From Tribonema minus (taxonomy: Eukaryota; Sar; Xanthophyceae; Tribonematales; Tribonemataceae), in NCBI GenBank assembly GCA_017506865.1, contig JAFCMP010000551.1:496001-560000 (forward strand): DNA of 64,000 nucleotides, written 5' to 3'. Below are positions 37,301 through 48,528 of this stretch, piece after piece. A model generated the notes under the pieces. That model ran no database searches and was not told the DNA's origin. It saw only the letters and a program-made list of their open reading frames with translations. Both the position numbers and the translations under genes were made by a program. Position 1 is the first letter of the stretch. Each line of letters starts with the position of its first letter.

Positions 37301-37563
37301 TCATTTTCAAGGTCGCGGATCTCCCGGCGGCGCTGGGGGGGGCCTTCAATCACACCTATTAAGTACAGGTTCAGTAAGTGAAGGACTGTTAGACTGATTG
37401 AGGCTGATAGAGCAAAAGCCATGACACGCTGCACTGCCCCGCCTGCCTCTCCAAATCCTGCAGCAGGGAGACTGAAATTCAGATATATAAAGTGTTTGCC
37501 TACCAGGAAACCCTGTGGTGAGGGCCACTTACGTACTTGGTGCTTTTTGGGCTTGTCACCCAT
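31350..37563 (-). CDS. Tyrosinase (type-3 copper oxidase)
   Basis: Seven exons: 37533-37563, 37051-37355, 36774-36945, 36182-36536, 35795-35976, 35396-35650 and 31350-31901, about 616 residues. The CuA site is GYCHHGTQLFPTWHRPYLMM; the conserved RLPYWDWA follows; CuB has PHNNMHNYLG and DPVFWLHHCNVDR. The last exon encodes a beta-rich C-terminal domain (EDTFVFLDLPELNRKLL) ending DVAVP. Tyrosinases hydroxylate monophenols and oxidise catechols to quinones; no signal or transit peptide is evident (start MGDKPKKHQ). Phases agree at every junction, but within exon 3, near 36852, the frame before ...AAANF and after RLPYWDWA differ by one base (an extra A). No intron fits there. Either the gene is damaged or the assembly has an indel. 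The 3.5-kb last intron contains a MITE. Confidence 0.88.
32830..33398. mobile_element. Probable TA-flanked MITE in a tyrosinase intron
   Basis: The ends resemble each other as short inverted repeats (left CCGTATATGCGCCCC, right reading inwards CCTTATATGCCCC), with TA outside both. Inside, a 14-bp perfect palindrome ACGCCCATGGGCGT occurs at 32877-32890 and 33330-33343, each followed by TTTACGAAGG-like or ATACAGG-like sequence, long G runs and GCTGTACAAGG. The inverted repeats are short and imperfect, so the assignment is tentative. Confidence 0.5.
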
Positions 37564-39976
37564 GGCACACTTAGGTCGAAGCTTGGTTCCGCCAGAAGGG
37601 AGTTCTAGAGGTCTTCAACCTTGAAGTTCGCACTTACTGGGCGCGCGAACCCTTGAAAGTTCCCTTCGACACTGACATCGCTGACCGAAACACTGGACAG
37701 ACAGTGTAGCAGTGTGCATCCGCAAGCAGCATCAGCTCGGGACTAGCCCAAGGCTGTAGCAATGTGAGGCTGTTCATGTTCATCTTGGGAGCTGCGTGGC
37801 GACCTTTGAGTACGATACATTGCAAGTGCCTTGTGCCTTGTCGTGTGGTGACTGGGTGATGTCCCAGCTCACAGTGTTGACTCTTCAGGAGTGAGGAACT
37901 GCTCCATTGCTCCAGTTACAGCCTAAAGCCTGCGAATGTTGCCTTGAGAAAGCATCGGCGCTTGCAACTATTAATACTCTCTCCAGATACCAAGAGCCAT
38001 GGCGCCGGTAAACGTGGCGGTGCAGAAGCAGACAAAAGCCTTTCTTAAAGCATGTACATCGGTTTTCTGATCATGTGGCGAACACAAGCACAGATGCAGC
38101 TGAGCGCTGCTGGCATTCAACTTGAGGTGACTCAGGCTGTTGACAAATACGGGCACAACTCTCCAATTGTCAATGAGCCCTGGCCACCTCAAGGCGTGCT
38201 ACGTGCTGCCATGGCAACACACATCTATCATCCTAATGCACGCTAACATGCCGCTTCACGGCAGTCGCTTCCGCTGCATTCGTCAGCTGGTGCTTGCGCG
38301 TTCACTCTACGCTTCTGTTGCTTTTCAGTGGCAGGCTCGCTGACCACACATACCACAGCTGCTGTCGGTCGCGCTGGTGAGGGAGGTGACGCTTAGCCGC
38401 ACATTGTCCCCTCTTTCTTGCCCGGGCGCTGCACCAATGTCCCTTAAAGTTTGCTCCTGTCGTGATAGCTGCTACGCTTTAGTTCACGTTCTGCACGTCA
38501 AATATTGATAGCATCTTTGTACAGGAGATGAGCGATTGATTATGATTATTGCCAGTGAAGGACGGAAATCTGTCCTGTAACAGTGCTACCGGACCGGGTG
38601 CACGCCAGCACTCAAAGTGGGCCCATACATGGTACATACAGTACAGCAGCGTGCCGAACCTTAAAGTTGCTCTTGTCACTGAGATCACAAAGCCGCTTGC
38701 CTATCCTGTGCCCCATGTCAGGCTGCTTTCTCGCTAGTAGGCACTTCTGAGATGTCGATAGGCTGCTTTCTCGCTAGTAGGCACTTCTGAGATGTCGATC
38801 TCATGCAATCATTCAATTCAATTCAAGTTGATAATTGCAACGGGTTCAGCGGCTGAAGACCGTGTGACAGCCTGAGGCTTCCCCAGCAGTCTGACAGACT
38901 GGTCAACTTGAATGACATGTGGATTTGTACTACTCACAGTCCAGGCAAAAGAATCGGCTCATCTGGAATGGGACGTTGTCGGTATCTGCCTCTCTGGGAG
39001 TACTACCAGTGGGGCGCAGCATGCCATTGGGATATCATAACACACGAAGAAAGCGCTTTTCTTTTGTTTGAACTTGAAGAGCACTGGCTTCTTCACCTGT
39101 AGAACATGCTACTTGAAACACTCAATTTGAAATAAGGAAGCCAGACCCTCCACCAGAACGTGCTACGATAGAAAGTGAGCTGACCAGTATCTGTGACTTG
39201 CATGGCATCCCTTTCGAACTAGGTATACATAGATGCTTAGCAGATGATGCTGCTGCTGGCCCAGTGAGGGCCTCGCCGTAGCGTACACGTGTGATCTGAA
39301 GGCAGCCAGCCATGTGCCACCCGTGACGGGTGGAAGGATTCCTCATACTTCGAAGTAGGTACTATAGTATATAAGTATATACAATAGCATTTTCGCTCAG
39401 CCTTCTGAAGAGCTAGTCCAATCTCCTGTGGTTCTGCAGCAGCAGCCGTGGAGCCAGGTTGATCAAGCCTGGCACCAACAAACTACTGCTGAGCTATGCT
39501 GACACGCCAAACAGCAAAAGCAGAAGGCAGAGCTTGTCTTCAAATCCCAAAACACTGTATCTATTCCCCAGGTGCTCCCTAGCACCACCAGACTGAACAC
39601 AATCTCAACTGCAATGAAACTACTTAAGGGTCTTCTGGAAGCAAGAAGAATCTTCCCACAAATTCCTGCTCTCAACAGACACTAGGCAGTTACTGCTGAC
39701 AACTGTGAAACTGCCAAGCACCCTGCAAGGCAGCTAGACTAACTCATACAATGGCAGGGAACACTGCAAGCAAAATGCACACTCCCCACAGTCACCCCCG
39801 GTGCTCCGCTTGTGTCCCTACAAGATTGCATATGTATGCAACACCCCCCCACACACACCTGTACAAGGTCATGTATGCGCTGCGCACACTACCCCCCCCC
39901 CTGTGACCACCTTGCTCCAAATCCCCAACTGCTTCTCGTCCCCGAAGAGAAACCACCAGTCCTTGGGCGCAACTCA
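37564..39976. other. Spacer upstream of the tyrosinase gene
   Basis: The tyrosinase promoter should lie just above 37563. Otherwise no gene is recognised. A perfect 40-bp tandem duplication beginning GGCTGCTTTCTCGCTAGTAG lies at 38721-38800. The part beyond about 39400 may belong to the Gypsy fragment's untranslated end. Confidence 0.5.
38721..38800. repeat. Perfect 40-bp tandem duplication
   Basis: Two adjacent 40-bp units (38721-38760 and 38761-38800) are identical except for the last base. Confidence 0.9.
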
Positions 39977-41129
39977 TCAATTGCTGTCCATGTACTGGTC
40001 TAGCAACAGCGGCGTCTCGCGCGCGCGCGGATCGCCAAACCAATAAATGTTCAGTGTGTTGCCCCGTGCACGCCTTGACTGAGCGCCGCTGCTCTTGCGT
40101 AGAGTAGATACGCCCCGGCGTACGACCCCCTCGCACCACTGCAGCCGCTCCCCCTCAGGCAGCTCCGGGAAGCGCCACCGCATTAATACCCTAGCCCCCA
40201 TGATTTCTGGGCCAGACAGCAACTCTGCAGTGGGTACCCCCCTAAACCGCCGAACCCCCTGTGGCAACTTGTATTTGCCCCCCGCAAGCCTAACTGTAGG
40301 CCCCCCGCCATTGGCACGCTGCCGCGCCTGCCGCAAGCGCCCCTGCACAACTGATGTGCCGCCGTCGGCAAGCGCCACGCCCGCAGCGTTCGCCGTGTTC
40401 CAGTACTCCGTCGTTGCGTGCTCGCACGCGTCAAGGAGACTGGCCGCCTCCCAGGTATCCGCCACGTGCGCGCCCTTCCAGCGCACCAGATACTGTAACT
40501 CCCCCGGCCTCCCCCTGCGGTCGCGCACAACCCTGTGCCCCACCACCGCCTCCACTCCGTGCCGATCCGACGCCCACGTAGCGTCGTCCTCCGTGACCGA
40601 TCGCGGCGCCAGTGCCGCGAGCGGGTTCCTGCTGAGCAAGTAGCGATCGTAGCCCTCAGGCAGCCCCACGGGCTTGCCGCTCGCTCCACTAGGGTCACAA
40701 CATAGCTTGACGCGCCACATCGTGACCCAAGTAGTACCGCACTCCATCTCCAGCAACACCACGTTTGATTGCACCAGCATATCCCCGTGATACACTGGCC
40801 CAACCGCTATGAACTTGTAAGGCCCCACCCACTGATCTGGCATCTCCCTGCTGAGCACTGCGCGCCACGTGGCGCCGTGCTCCGTGCTAGAAGTAGCCGT
40901 GTGCGTGATGGGTTTTGAGTGTACCCACAGGAGATCGCCCCGCTCCGGCTCGCTGCGCAAGTTGAAAGCGCGCGCAAGCGCCGCGTTGCCGCGCATGATG
41001 CGCTCGCGCTTGAGCTCCGCGCGCCTGTGCAGCATCGCCATGCGGACGCCTGCCGCTCCTGCATCTCCGTGAGGATTGCGCAGGTGCTGTCGCTGGCGCG
41101 CCGCTCGCTCCCCGCTGCCACCTCAGGCT
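39977..41129 (-). mobile_element. Gypsy-type LTR retroelement fragment with chromodomain (fossil)
   Basis: The minus strand encodes the C-terminal part of a Gypsy polyprotein: the tail of integrase, with a segment around QWVGPYKFIAVGPVYHGDM, followed by a chromodomain-like module containing LQYLVRWKGAHVADTWEAA. A chromodomain after integrase points to the chromovirus branch. Protease, reverse transcriptase, RNase H and integrase core are absent, so the copy is an incomplete relic. Its upstream side is abutted by a copy of the dispersed 140-bp repeat. LTRs were not identified. Confidence 0.75.
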
Positions 41130-41269
41130 GCACCGACCTAGAAAAGGGCCAAAACTTCCAGACAACCGATATATCGATTGCCAACGCTTCGCGTTAACAA
41201 CCGATATATCTACCAACAGTTCGGACCACCGAACCTTTCATATACCGAACCCCTCATAACCCTCTGGTT
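41130..41269. repeat. Dispersed 140-bp repeat, copy 2
   Basis: Second copy of the repeat at 23898-24038, same orientation. It abuts the upstream side of the Gypsy fragment, which suggests it inserted into that element or marks its break point. Confidence 0.7.
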
Positions 41270-42732
41270 TTGGGTGGTTTTGCCTCGTGATCACGCGAGA
41301 ATGACGCTGGCAAGTCAACTTGAAGCATTGTCCTCTAGGGGCCCCTGCTTTCGATGCATATGCAGTGTAACACTGCATCGCACTGCAACAGTTGTGCCTC
41401 CCTGAAGCGCAGTAGTAGGGACGTCTCCCTGAAGATCAATGCCTCAGCCCTCCAAAAGCATTGGTGGCGGTGGGGCATTGAGCAAGGCTGTTGTTTGCTA
41501 GATGTGAGGCAGTACCACTCGTAGCAGTCACCTGACGGCGTCTGCATGACTAACCGACCCGGCCATGCGCCAAGCTGGTCTCGGGCCCCTGTGCGTATGT
41601 CCCCCCCACACACCCCTTCAAGTTGCAGGCCTATGGCGGCTTTAAGATACTTGTGCATGCACTCAGAGGCTCTGAGTCACACTCTCCTAGGACAGCGGTT
41701 GAGATGTGGAGGAGGCCATCGGCACTCGTGCTTGTGAGATTCTCGCAGATCCATGCTGCCAGTGGTCTGATCCATTAGTGCCACGGGTATGCACTGTGGG
41801 GACCGGCAACCTTCACTGCAGTGGCAACGTTGAGCACCTGACAGTGTGCTGCTTTTGCTGAGTTGTATACGCATCATCCACTGACCTCTGTGGGCGGATG
41901 ATGCAGCGCCGGCAGCAACGCATCATCTGAGACAACGTGTCACAGCGGCAGTAGCAATAGCAATATTGTACAACATGATGTTGCATGGCTGTGCCATACT
42001 ATTAGGTCCCGAACCATGGTGGAACAACTACGAAAGTGTCATGCCTGTGCACTTTCAATCCTGCCGGTGGCACGGGCGGGTGGTTCCATGCGCGTTTCAG
42101 AGTGTCGAGGTCATGCCGTCTGCCACCAGTCTGAGATACAATGACCTACATGGTACTACTAGTAGCTATGGTATACCTAGGTCATTGCAAGTTTGACACT
42201 GCACATCCGAGTCGACGGCTGGCTTTCTCGCAAGAATGCGAGGAATGCCAGTTAACAATTGAAAGATGGTTGTGTCACGCACATGCCATTCGCAGACTGC
42301 CTTACAGCTGGGGAAGGGCTGTTAGGCTCCTGCACAACAAACACAAAAGGTTGTTCCTGGCGTAAAACTTCAGGCCAGCATTACAACGCTTGTAGACTAA
42401 GTCCGGAGTCCCTCATTCAATTCTGCAGCGATGCAGAACGAGCGACTAAATAGAGTGTGCGCAAATGATACAGCAAAACGGCCTGGCTTCCATGCTGCCA
42501 AAGGCAGATGGGCTGTAGTGCTGCTGGCGAGACCAAGTTGATGACGTGGATGGTGGTCGCAGGTGAACAGCAGAGCAGCAGGAAGGCCGACACTGGTTGA
42601 TTTGGTGGTGGTGGGGCCACAACGCTGGCAGCGGTGCTTGCTGTGACAGGGACTGAGAGTGATTGTACATTTAGAGTTGAGCTTGTGGAGGTGACACTCC
42701 AACTAGGGCTTGAACTTGAAGATGCCTATGTA
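41270..42732. other. Spacer, possibly with one exon
   Basis: No gene is recognised with confidence. On the minus strand around 41530-41660 a short stretch reading HKYLKAAIGLQLEGVCGGD ends at a GT donor-like site and could be an exon, but no partners were found. Confidence 0.4.
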
Positions 42733-43039
42733 GGGCATACCAGAGCCCCCGAACCACATCAATCCCCCCTTTCGACAAGAGAGCTGCGGGGTCCGGTATA
42801 AAACCTTCCGGAGGTCCGGCAGGAAAACGGAACCCTCTACCTAGCCTAGGGCGTCGCAGCCTTCGTACCCGCTACACAGGTGGGCAGAGGGGGGGGGTCG
42901 CAAGGGGGTTTCATAGGGTCGAGGGGGGGGGGCTTGCACAAGGTAGCCCGGGTACCACACTTTAGGGAGGTGGTAGGGTCTGGGTTCCATAGGGCCCAGC
43001 ACGGGGACCCTCTGGAGGGTTTAATTCCTCTGTATGCCC
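42733..43039. mobile_element. Possible small TA-flanked fold-back element
   Basis: The left end GGGCATACCAGAG and the inward-reading right end GGGCATACAGAGG are similar, with TA outside both. Inside, GGTCCGGTATAAAACC and a diverged inverted counterpart extend the symmetry. The match is short and the call is weak. Confidence 0.3.
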
Positions 43040-44334
43040 TATAGTAGGGTGTATCACGAGCACGCTGAGCGAGGTCTACGAGCATGCAAGGCCTACAGTA
43101 TGACGCCTTCTGGCACGCTGCACAGGGCCCATGCACACACGCAGGCAAGGCAGAGAAGACCATGTGCAAGGCCGCCGCAGAGCGCACAGTGCAGGCATAC
43201 AGGCAATGGGAAGCATATGTGAACGCACACACACACAGTGCAATGCATTTTTAGAAAGCAAGTGCATGCATGCACGCTCGCAGACACACAATGAATGTTG
43301 TGAACTCTCACATATACTTGGGTGTATCTGTTGTGATGCCCGCGCTGCCCTCTTGACTGCTCAAACGCTGAATCTATGCTGCTTGTGCTGCACGTGCATC
43401 TACATCTGGTGCATCTACAAATATGTATTGCATCTGCAATTTGTGACATCTATGCACATCATCTGTATGATACATCTCGAAGTACTGTCTCCAGCACCCC
43501 CCCCCCCCCCACCCCTCACCCCCCCACCCCAGTGTACTTACAGCAGACAACTGAACATGTGGTGCCTGCTGGAGTCCCCAGGTAGCAGCTCGATCAGCGC
43601 ACAAAACAGTGCCCCCCACCGCCCGGGCCCCCACTCCCATTGTGCGCGAGCGCTGTGCCCCAGATCCAATTTGGCTCCTGTTGCCGCACTTGCCTGCCTG
43701 TAAACTGATTTGGCTCCTGTTGCCGCACGTGCCTGCGTGTAAACTGCATGTGCCGCTGTCGATCACTTGAGCGCGCATGCTGCAGGTACCTGCCAGGGGG
43801 GAGCGCGTCGGCAACAAGTGCACAAACACTAATCAGTTGTACAAAGCCGTAAATATGCATAAGACGCGTGGTAACAACACCGTCCTTGAAAAGACGGTGT
43901 AAGGATGCAAATTACAAGTGGCGACTGCACCGTCCACAAGCCACAGTATACATATATGTATACCTACCTATACCTATATATAGCTCTGGTGCGCTGAGCG
44001 ATGCCTTCAACTTGGCTGAGCATTGCTGCCTGCAGTTCTGCTATATTTGAGCGTTGCTGCAATGGCGAACCTACCTGCACCTCTGTTCCACTGAGCGATG
44101 CCTGCAGAATTGGCTGAGCGTTGCTGCCACTCCGTTGAGCATTGCTGCTAAGTATACCCCTCCCTGCAGCTCTAATCCGCTGAGCGATGCCTGCAACTTG
44201 ACTGAACGTTGCTGCCTGCAGCTCTGCTGTGAGCTGAGCACTGCTGCTTTTGGATACCTCTATTCAGCTGAGCGGTGCCTACAACTTTGCTGAGCGTTGC
44301 TGCGTGCAGCTCGCCTCTGACATACCTGTAGCTC
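43040..44334 (-). other. Possible exon and degenerate tandem repeats
   Basis: A minus-strand block around 43535-43660 reads WGALFCALIELLPGDSSRHH and ends at a good GTAAGT donor, so it may be an exon of the gene whose exons lie at 44335 and above. Between about 43986 and 44334 a degenerate repeat built on GCTGAGCG(T/A)TGCTGCCTGC recurs several times. Confidence 0.35.
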
Positions 44335-44450
44335 CGCTCCGTTGAGCGTTGCTCCAATGGCATCGCGCGCGTCGTGAAACTGCCGCCAGATGACGCTCAC
44401 CGGCTCCTTCTTCTTCAGCAGCGCTAGGTTTGTGATCTCGCTGAACATTT
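44335..44450 (-). CDS. Probable exon, weakly ATP11-like
   Basis: The block reads EITNLALLKKKEPVSVIWRQ then FHDARDAIGATLNGAELQ and ends at a GTATGT donor. The pattern of an acidic-leucine helix, then IWxxFHxxRDxIxA, resembles the start of the ATP11 (ATPAF1) domain, an assembly factor for mitochondrial F1-ATPase. One exon is not enough to assign the family. The acceptor is unclear and the phase does not match the exon at 47110-47232, so there may be further exons between them or two genes. Confidence 0.3.
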
Positions 44451-44542
44451 AGCGGCTTGCTTCATACATCAGGCACCGTCATTTAACAGCCGTGAGCACT
44501 GGATATCACAGTTGAGAGGAGCTCGATGGATTGTATGCAGTC

Positions 44543-44614
44543 AGGTTAAGGTTAGGTTTAGGGTTATCCCTAACCCTACCCTAACTCTAACCAACCCCCC
44601 CCCTAACCCTAAAT
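44543..44614. repeat. Telomere-like repeats in head-to-head orientation
   Basis: GGTTAGGTTTAGGGTTA is followed directly by TCCCTAACCCTACCC and further CTAACC units. G-rich then C-rich on one strand is the orientation expected at a telomere-to-telomere junction. A second C-rich tract lies at 45217-45245. Confidence 0.7.
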
Positions 44615-46699
44615 GAGGGTTGCTTCGGAAGAAAAGAAGAGGTGAGACAGCTGTCCGCTGCAATGGTGCGATTCGCAGTGCGCCATCATCAAAGAAAGAC
44701 GTGACTGTCGCGTGAGCATGCGCATGCAGTAACTTCAACAGAGTGAAATTGCAAGCAGGACTCGTCACAGGGCTTTCTGGATGACGAGCGGAGGTGAACA
44801 GAGAAGCCAGGACTGCTACAGCGAGAGCTTTTACTTGGAAGTACAACTGTGAGCACTGCATCTGACGTCACATGCACAGTCTGAGACATCTATCGTTTCA
44901 AATGGCAAGAACCTGCACTTCAGCTGTCAGGGTACGAATGCAAGAGCACACACCGTGCAGGCAGCTGCGACACGGACGGTGGATGTGCTGCTCTAGAGGG
45001 TATACAGTCGTGGAGGAAGTAAAACACACACGAGTAGCAAAACCCGGAACTGTGTACAACCCCAAAAACGCTTTGCGTGCCCGCACCGCAGCCTCAAGAG
45101 TGCTTAGCCAAGCTTGTTGAGATCCTACATTGAGTGAAGTAGCAAATACATATGTGACGTTCACACTTTGCACGGCGATTGATCGGGCCTTGGGGTGTAG
45201 GCTGAGGTCTAAAATACCTAACCCTAGCCCTAACCCTAACCCTACAAGGCGCATTTGTAGTTTCAGCTTCAAGTATAGCTAGGTGAAGTCAATACTTCGG
45301 AGTACGTGTTTTGTGTCACACAGGCCATGAGTGAACGCATCCAGAGCACTGAGGTAACCAATTGCATTCGAGATCATGCTGAAAGCTCCTGGGGGTAACC
45401 TTTATGAAGCAGGCAGGATCGTGTCTGAGCGTGTCAACGCTAACCAAGCCCTAGCTAAGCTGTGTGCTCACTGAATCAGGGTGCGAGCAAGGCCCAGCCA
45501 AGACATGAGTGCATTGAACAACCTGTATCCACTACACTGCATGCGAATGCCGGTCATTAAGCTATACCAATAACCCAACCTCAAGACCTAAGAATAGGGT
45601 TCACAACAACCCTCTCTGCCTGCAAGATTGCATAATGAGAGCGTAGAGCTAGCCTGCAATGACCTGTGTCCCTGATGCAAACACCCTAACCCAACTGCAC
45701 AACCCTAATTCATGTAGTCTACCTGTTGATGATGCAAGCTGCCTCCTGCGCCTCCATCAGCGCAAGTCAATAGCGCGTGCCGCAGCAAACACTCTTGCAG
45801 TTGCCTCCCTTGTCACCGTGGTACACCGTGCATCTCACTGGAAGGGGGCAACGCGACGTGCAGTTGACGTCAGAGCCGCACATGACGAAGCACACAAGGT
45901 TGAAGTGAAGGTATGCAAAGTCTGTGCTACGATAAATTTTTGCTGCAATCATGCCATTTGTAGACTACATAAGCCGAACAGTGAGAATACTGGAGGAAAC
46001 CCTCGCTGCTGAGGATGAGGTCAAGGGCTAGAGACGAGAAACCGTAACCCGCACCAGCATCATCAGCGCACTAGTGTTGATATGTTGTTGGGTGAAGGAC
46101 GCCTCGCAAGACATCTGGTATCATGCCCTACAGGGCTGATGAATTCGGTAGCTATAAATCAACCATACTTTCAAGCTCATCAACTTCTGCAGCGCAATAT
46201 AATCACCTCAAGAATCACCTCAAGCGCAAAATTTAAGTGTGGCAATTGACGTGTGTCATATGTTTACACTTCGCGTACTGCATGTACCTCATCAGAGTCG
46301 GCCAGCAAGTGTTCAGCCACCCCAACCACGGCTACTGAACACGAACGTATCACTCATGCCAACTTTAACTCTCAGGCCAGTCCTGGTGTCATGAGCTCAT
46401 GTCATCCATTGCTTCATTTGTATGGCGGCTTCATTGATGCATCACTTGTAAAGTAGCACTGCAAACTGGTGTGACTGACACACATTGGCAGATGTATGAA
46501 TATGAATACATTCCTACACTGGGTGCGCAAAATTCATCAAGAACGCAAGCATGATCGCAGCCGCCGGTAGCTGCCGGCACTGCAAGGCGCAGCCTGCGCC
46601 ATAAAAGCCCCCTGTGTAGACATCACACCATAACTTCAAGTTAAAGTTGTGTGCTACATACACCTCGAAGTGCACACGTCCTCAACAAAGAACTGATGC
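44615..46699. other. Unresolved region, probably introns
   Basis: No coding block could be supported. Short CCCTAA-like runs occur at 45217-45245 and around 45580-45720. A plus-strand frame (45659-46012) and a minus-strand frame (44541-44861) look protein-like over short stretches but lack partners or motifs. Confidence 0.4.
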
Positions 46700-46739
46700 T
46701 GATTATACTCGAAGCACTGCGCAGCAAAGTTCACAATTG

Positions 46740-47460
46740 AAGTACATCTCATCTTGAGCACTGAGGCAGAACTCGCTCTTCTGCCGCAGAGCGACATCTG
46801 GAAGTACATGTGCACTCGACGAAAGTATTCGGTACTGATACCTGAAGCACTGTGCCCACAGATTCACGGTTGAAGTGCGCCCCACCTGAGCGCTGAGGCA
46901 GAACTCGCTCTTGCCGCTGAGCCCCGGGTTGCGGCGAGCTGTTTAGGGTTCAATCTGCTTAAAGTTTCGCAGTAAAAGTATGCCTCACCTGAGCGCTGAG
47001 GCAGAACTCATTCGTTTCGCAGACTAGGCCTCGAAGTGCACGCCCCGAAGTGCTGATTCTCATGCTTGAAGCGCTCCGCAGCAGAGCTCGCAATTGAACT
47101 ACGCCTGACCTGAGCGCTGAGGCAGAACACGCTCTTGCCGCTGAGCTCCTGCGCCACAGCGAGCTGCTCAATGACGGGGCCGCACACGAACATCTCCCAC
47201 TCCTTCTTATTGTTGAACACGATGCCGCCGACCTGACGCCAGGGGGGGGGCAGGGGCGTCACACATGAAGTTAGCCATGAAGTTACTCACGCGAACGTCT
47301 CCCTTTGATGTTGAACACGATGCCGCTGACCTTGCAGGGGTGTCACACATGGAGTTAGTCACGAAGTTAGTCATGTGAGCTGCGTATTCATCACAAACAT
47401 CTCCCACTCCGTCCTGATGTTGACCACAATGCCGCCGACCTGACGCCAGCCAGGGGCAGG
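46740..47460 (-). repeat. Serial partial duplications of one exon
   Basis: The end of the exon at 47110-47232, encoding SGKSVFCLSAQ plus its donor, is repeated in altered form near 46755-46800, 46883-46925 and 46985-47012. Its beginning, encoding VGGIVFNNKKEWEMFV, is repeated near 47285-47335 and 47395-47445. The copies include flanking intron sequence, so the unit was duplicated as DNA, not as processed RNA. Confidence 0.65.
47110..47232 (-). CDS. Probable internal exon of an unidentified host gene
   Basis: A 41-codon exon, phase 0 at both ends, with a GTCAG acceptor and a GTCAGG donor. It reads VGGIVFNNKKEWEMFVCGPV, then IEQLAVAQELSGKSVFCLSA and Q. Composition is clearly protein-like, but I do not recognise the family. 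Upstream exons would lie above 47480, where Gypsy sequence now begins, so the gene may be interrupted or these exons may be leftovers. Confidence 0.45.
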
Positions 47461-47539
47461 GGCGTCACCCAAGGTGGTAACAACAGCAATTCCACTAGCC
47501 CTTTCTCGCACACCCATCCCGAGGTAGCACCATCGCGTG

Positions 47540-48528
47540 CTAGCCACTTGTATGACCAGCTGCCGTCCTCTTCTGCTTACGGTGTACTAGTAGCAACTGG
47601 CACAGCTTCTGGTCAGGGTCCAGTTCTTGTAGCTGTGCGGGGTCGAGGAGGGCATGAACTCCCTCAACTTCAAGTCGGGTAGGTCTAGGGTGGTAGGGCT
47701 TCATGTTCTCCACATGCGTGTCTGTCTCGCGTATGCGCGTGCCCATGAGTTGGCACTGAAAAGACACAGCCCAGGATCACCATTGTGAGCGACTAGTAGC
47801 TTCCAGGGGCCAGTGTAATGTGCTACAATGGCACTTGCACGGCCGCGCGACGGTGGCTCCTTGATCCACACAAAATCACCGACTTGAAGGTGCAGAGTGC
47901 GTGACATCTGGTCATTGCGAGTCTGGATGCGGTCAGCGCGGCGCTGCAACGCCTCGCCAATAACTTATTCCGCCATTCTGAGGTTCTCTTGCAGATGCTG
48001 CACTTCCGCATGCAGGTCTTGTGAGTTTCCATCCTCAGAAGTGAAAGCATCGAGGGGGAAGCGCGCCTCACGGCCAAAAACGCAGAAGAATGGGGTCAGA
48101 CCCGTGAGCGCAAATTGCACAGCGTCAAGGTTTCATGCCAGCGTGCCTGGTAGTGAGAACACAGTCTAGCGAGCGCCCTCTTGATGCGCCCATTCAGGTT
48201 GTCAACAACGCCGTTAGATTGAGGATGGCATATGCGCTGGTTTCAATCTTGTGGGCTGCACAGAAACGACATAGGCTGTTAATGAGCGAACTCATGAATT
48301 CAGCCGCCTGGTCGGACACCAGCTCTTCTACTAGCGCGCCGCACTCAAGAAGCACTTGCGCTAGTAGAGGAGCGGCCTCAGCTGCCGTTCGCGTCTTCAC
48401 AGGAAAGATCCAGCAGTATCCAAGCAGGTGTCGGTGCCCTTCTAGGGAAAGGACGCCGGGTTCCGTGTAGTCGATGTGCAGGCGTTGCCACATGCGCAGG
48501 GGTGGCATCAAGGCTTGTTTAAACTCAC
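47540..48528 (-). mobile_element. Gypsy-type LTR retroelement, integrase core and C-terminal part (fossil)
   Basis: The minus strand encodes an integrase catalytic domain (blocks around RLHIDYTEPG and ELVSDQAAEF), followed by the integrase C-terminal segment (around GDFVWIKEPPSRGRA and AHYTGPWKLLVA). The upstream side is cut at 48529 by the DIRS-like element. On the far side of that element, at 53934, the integrase zinc-binding segment continues, which shows both belong to one older Gypsy copy. The copy is broken in several places and looks old. Confidence 0.75.
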
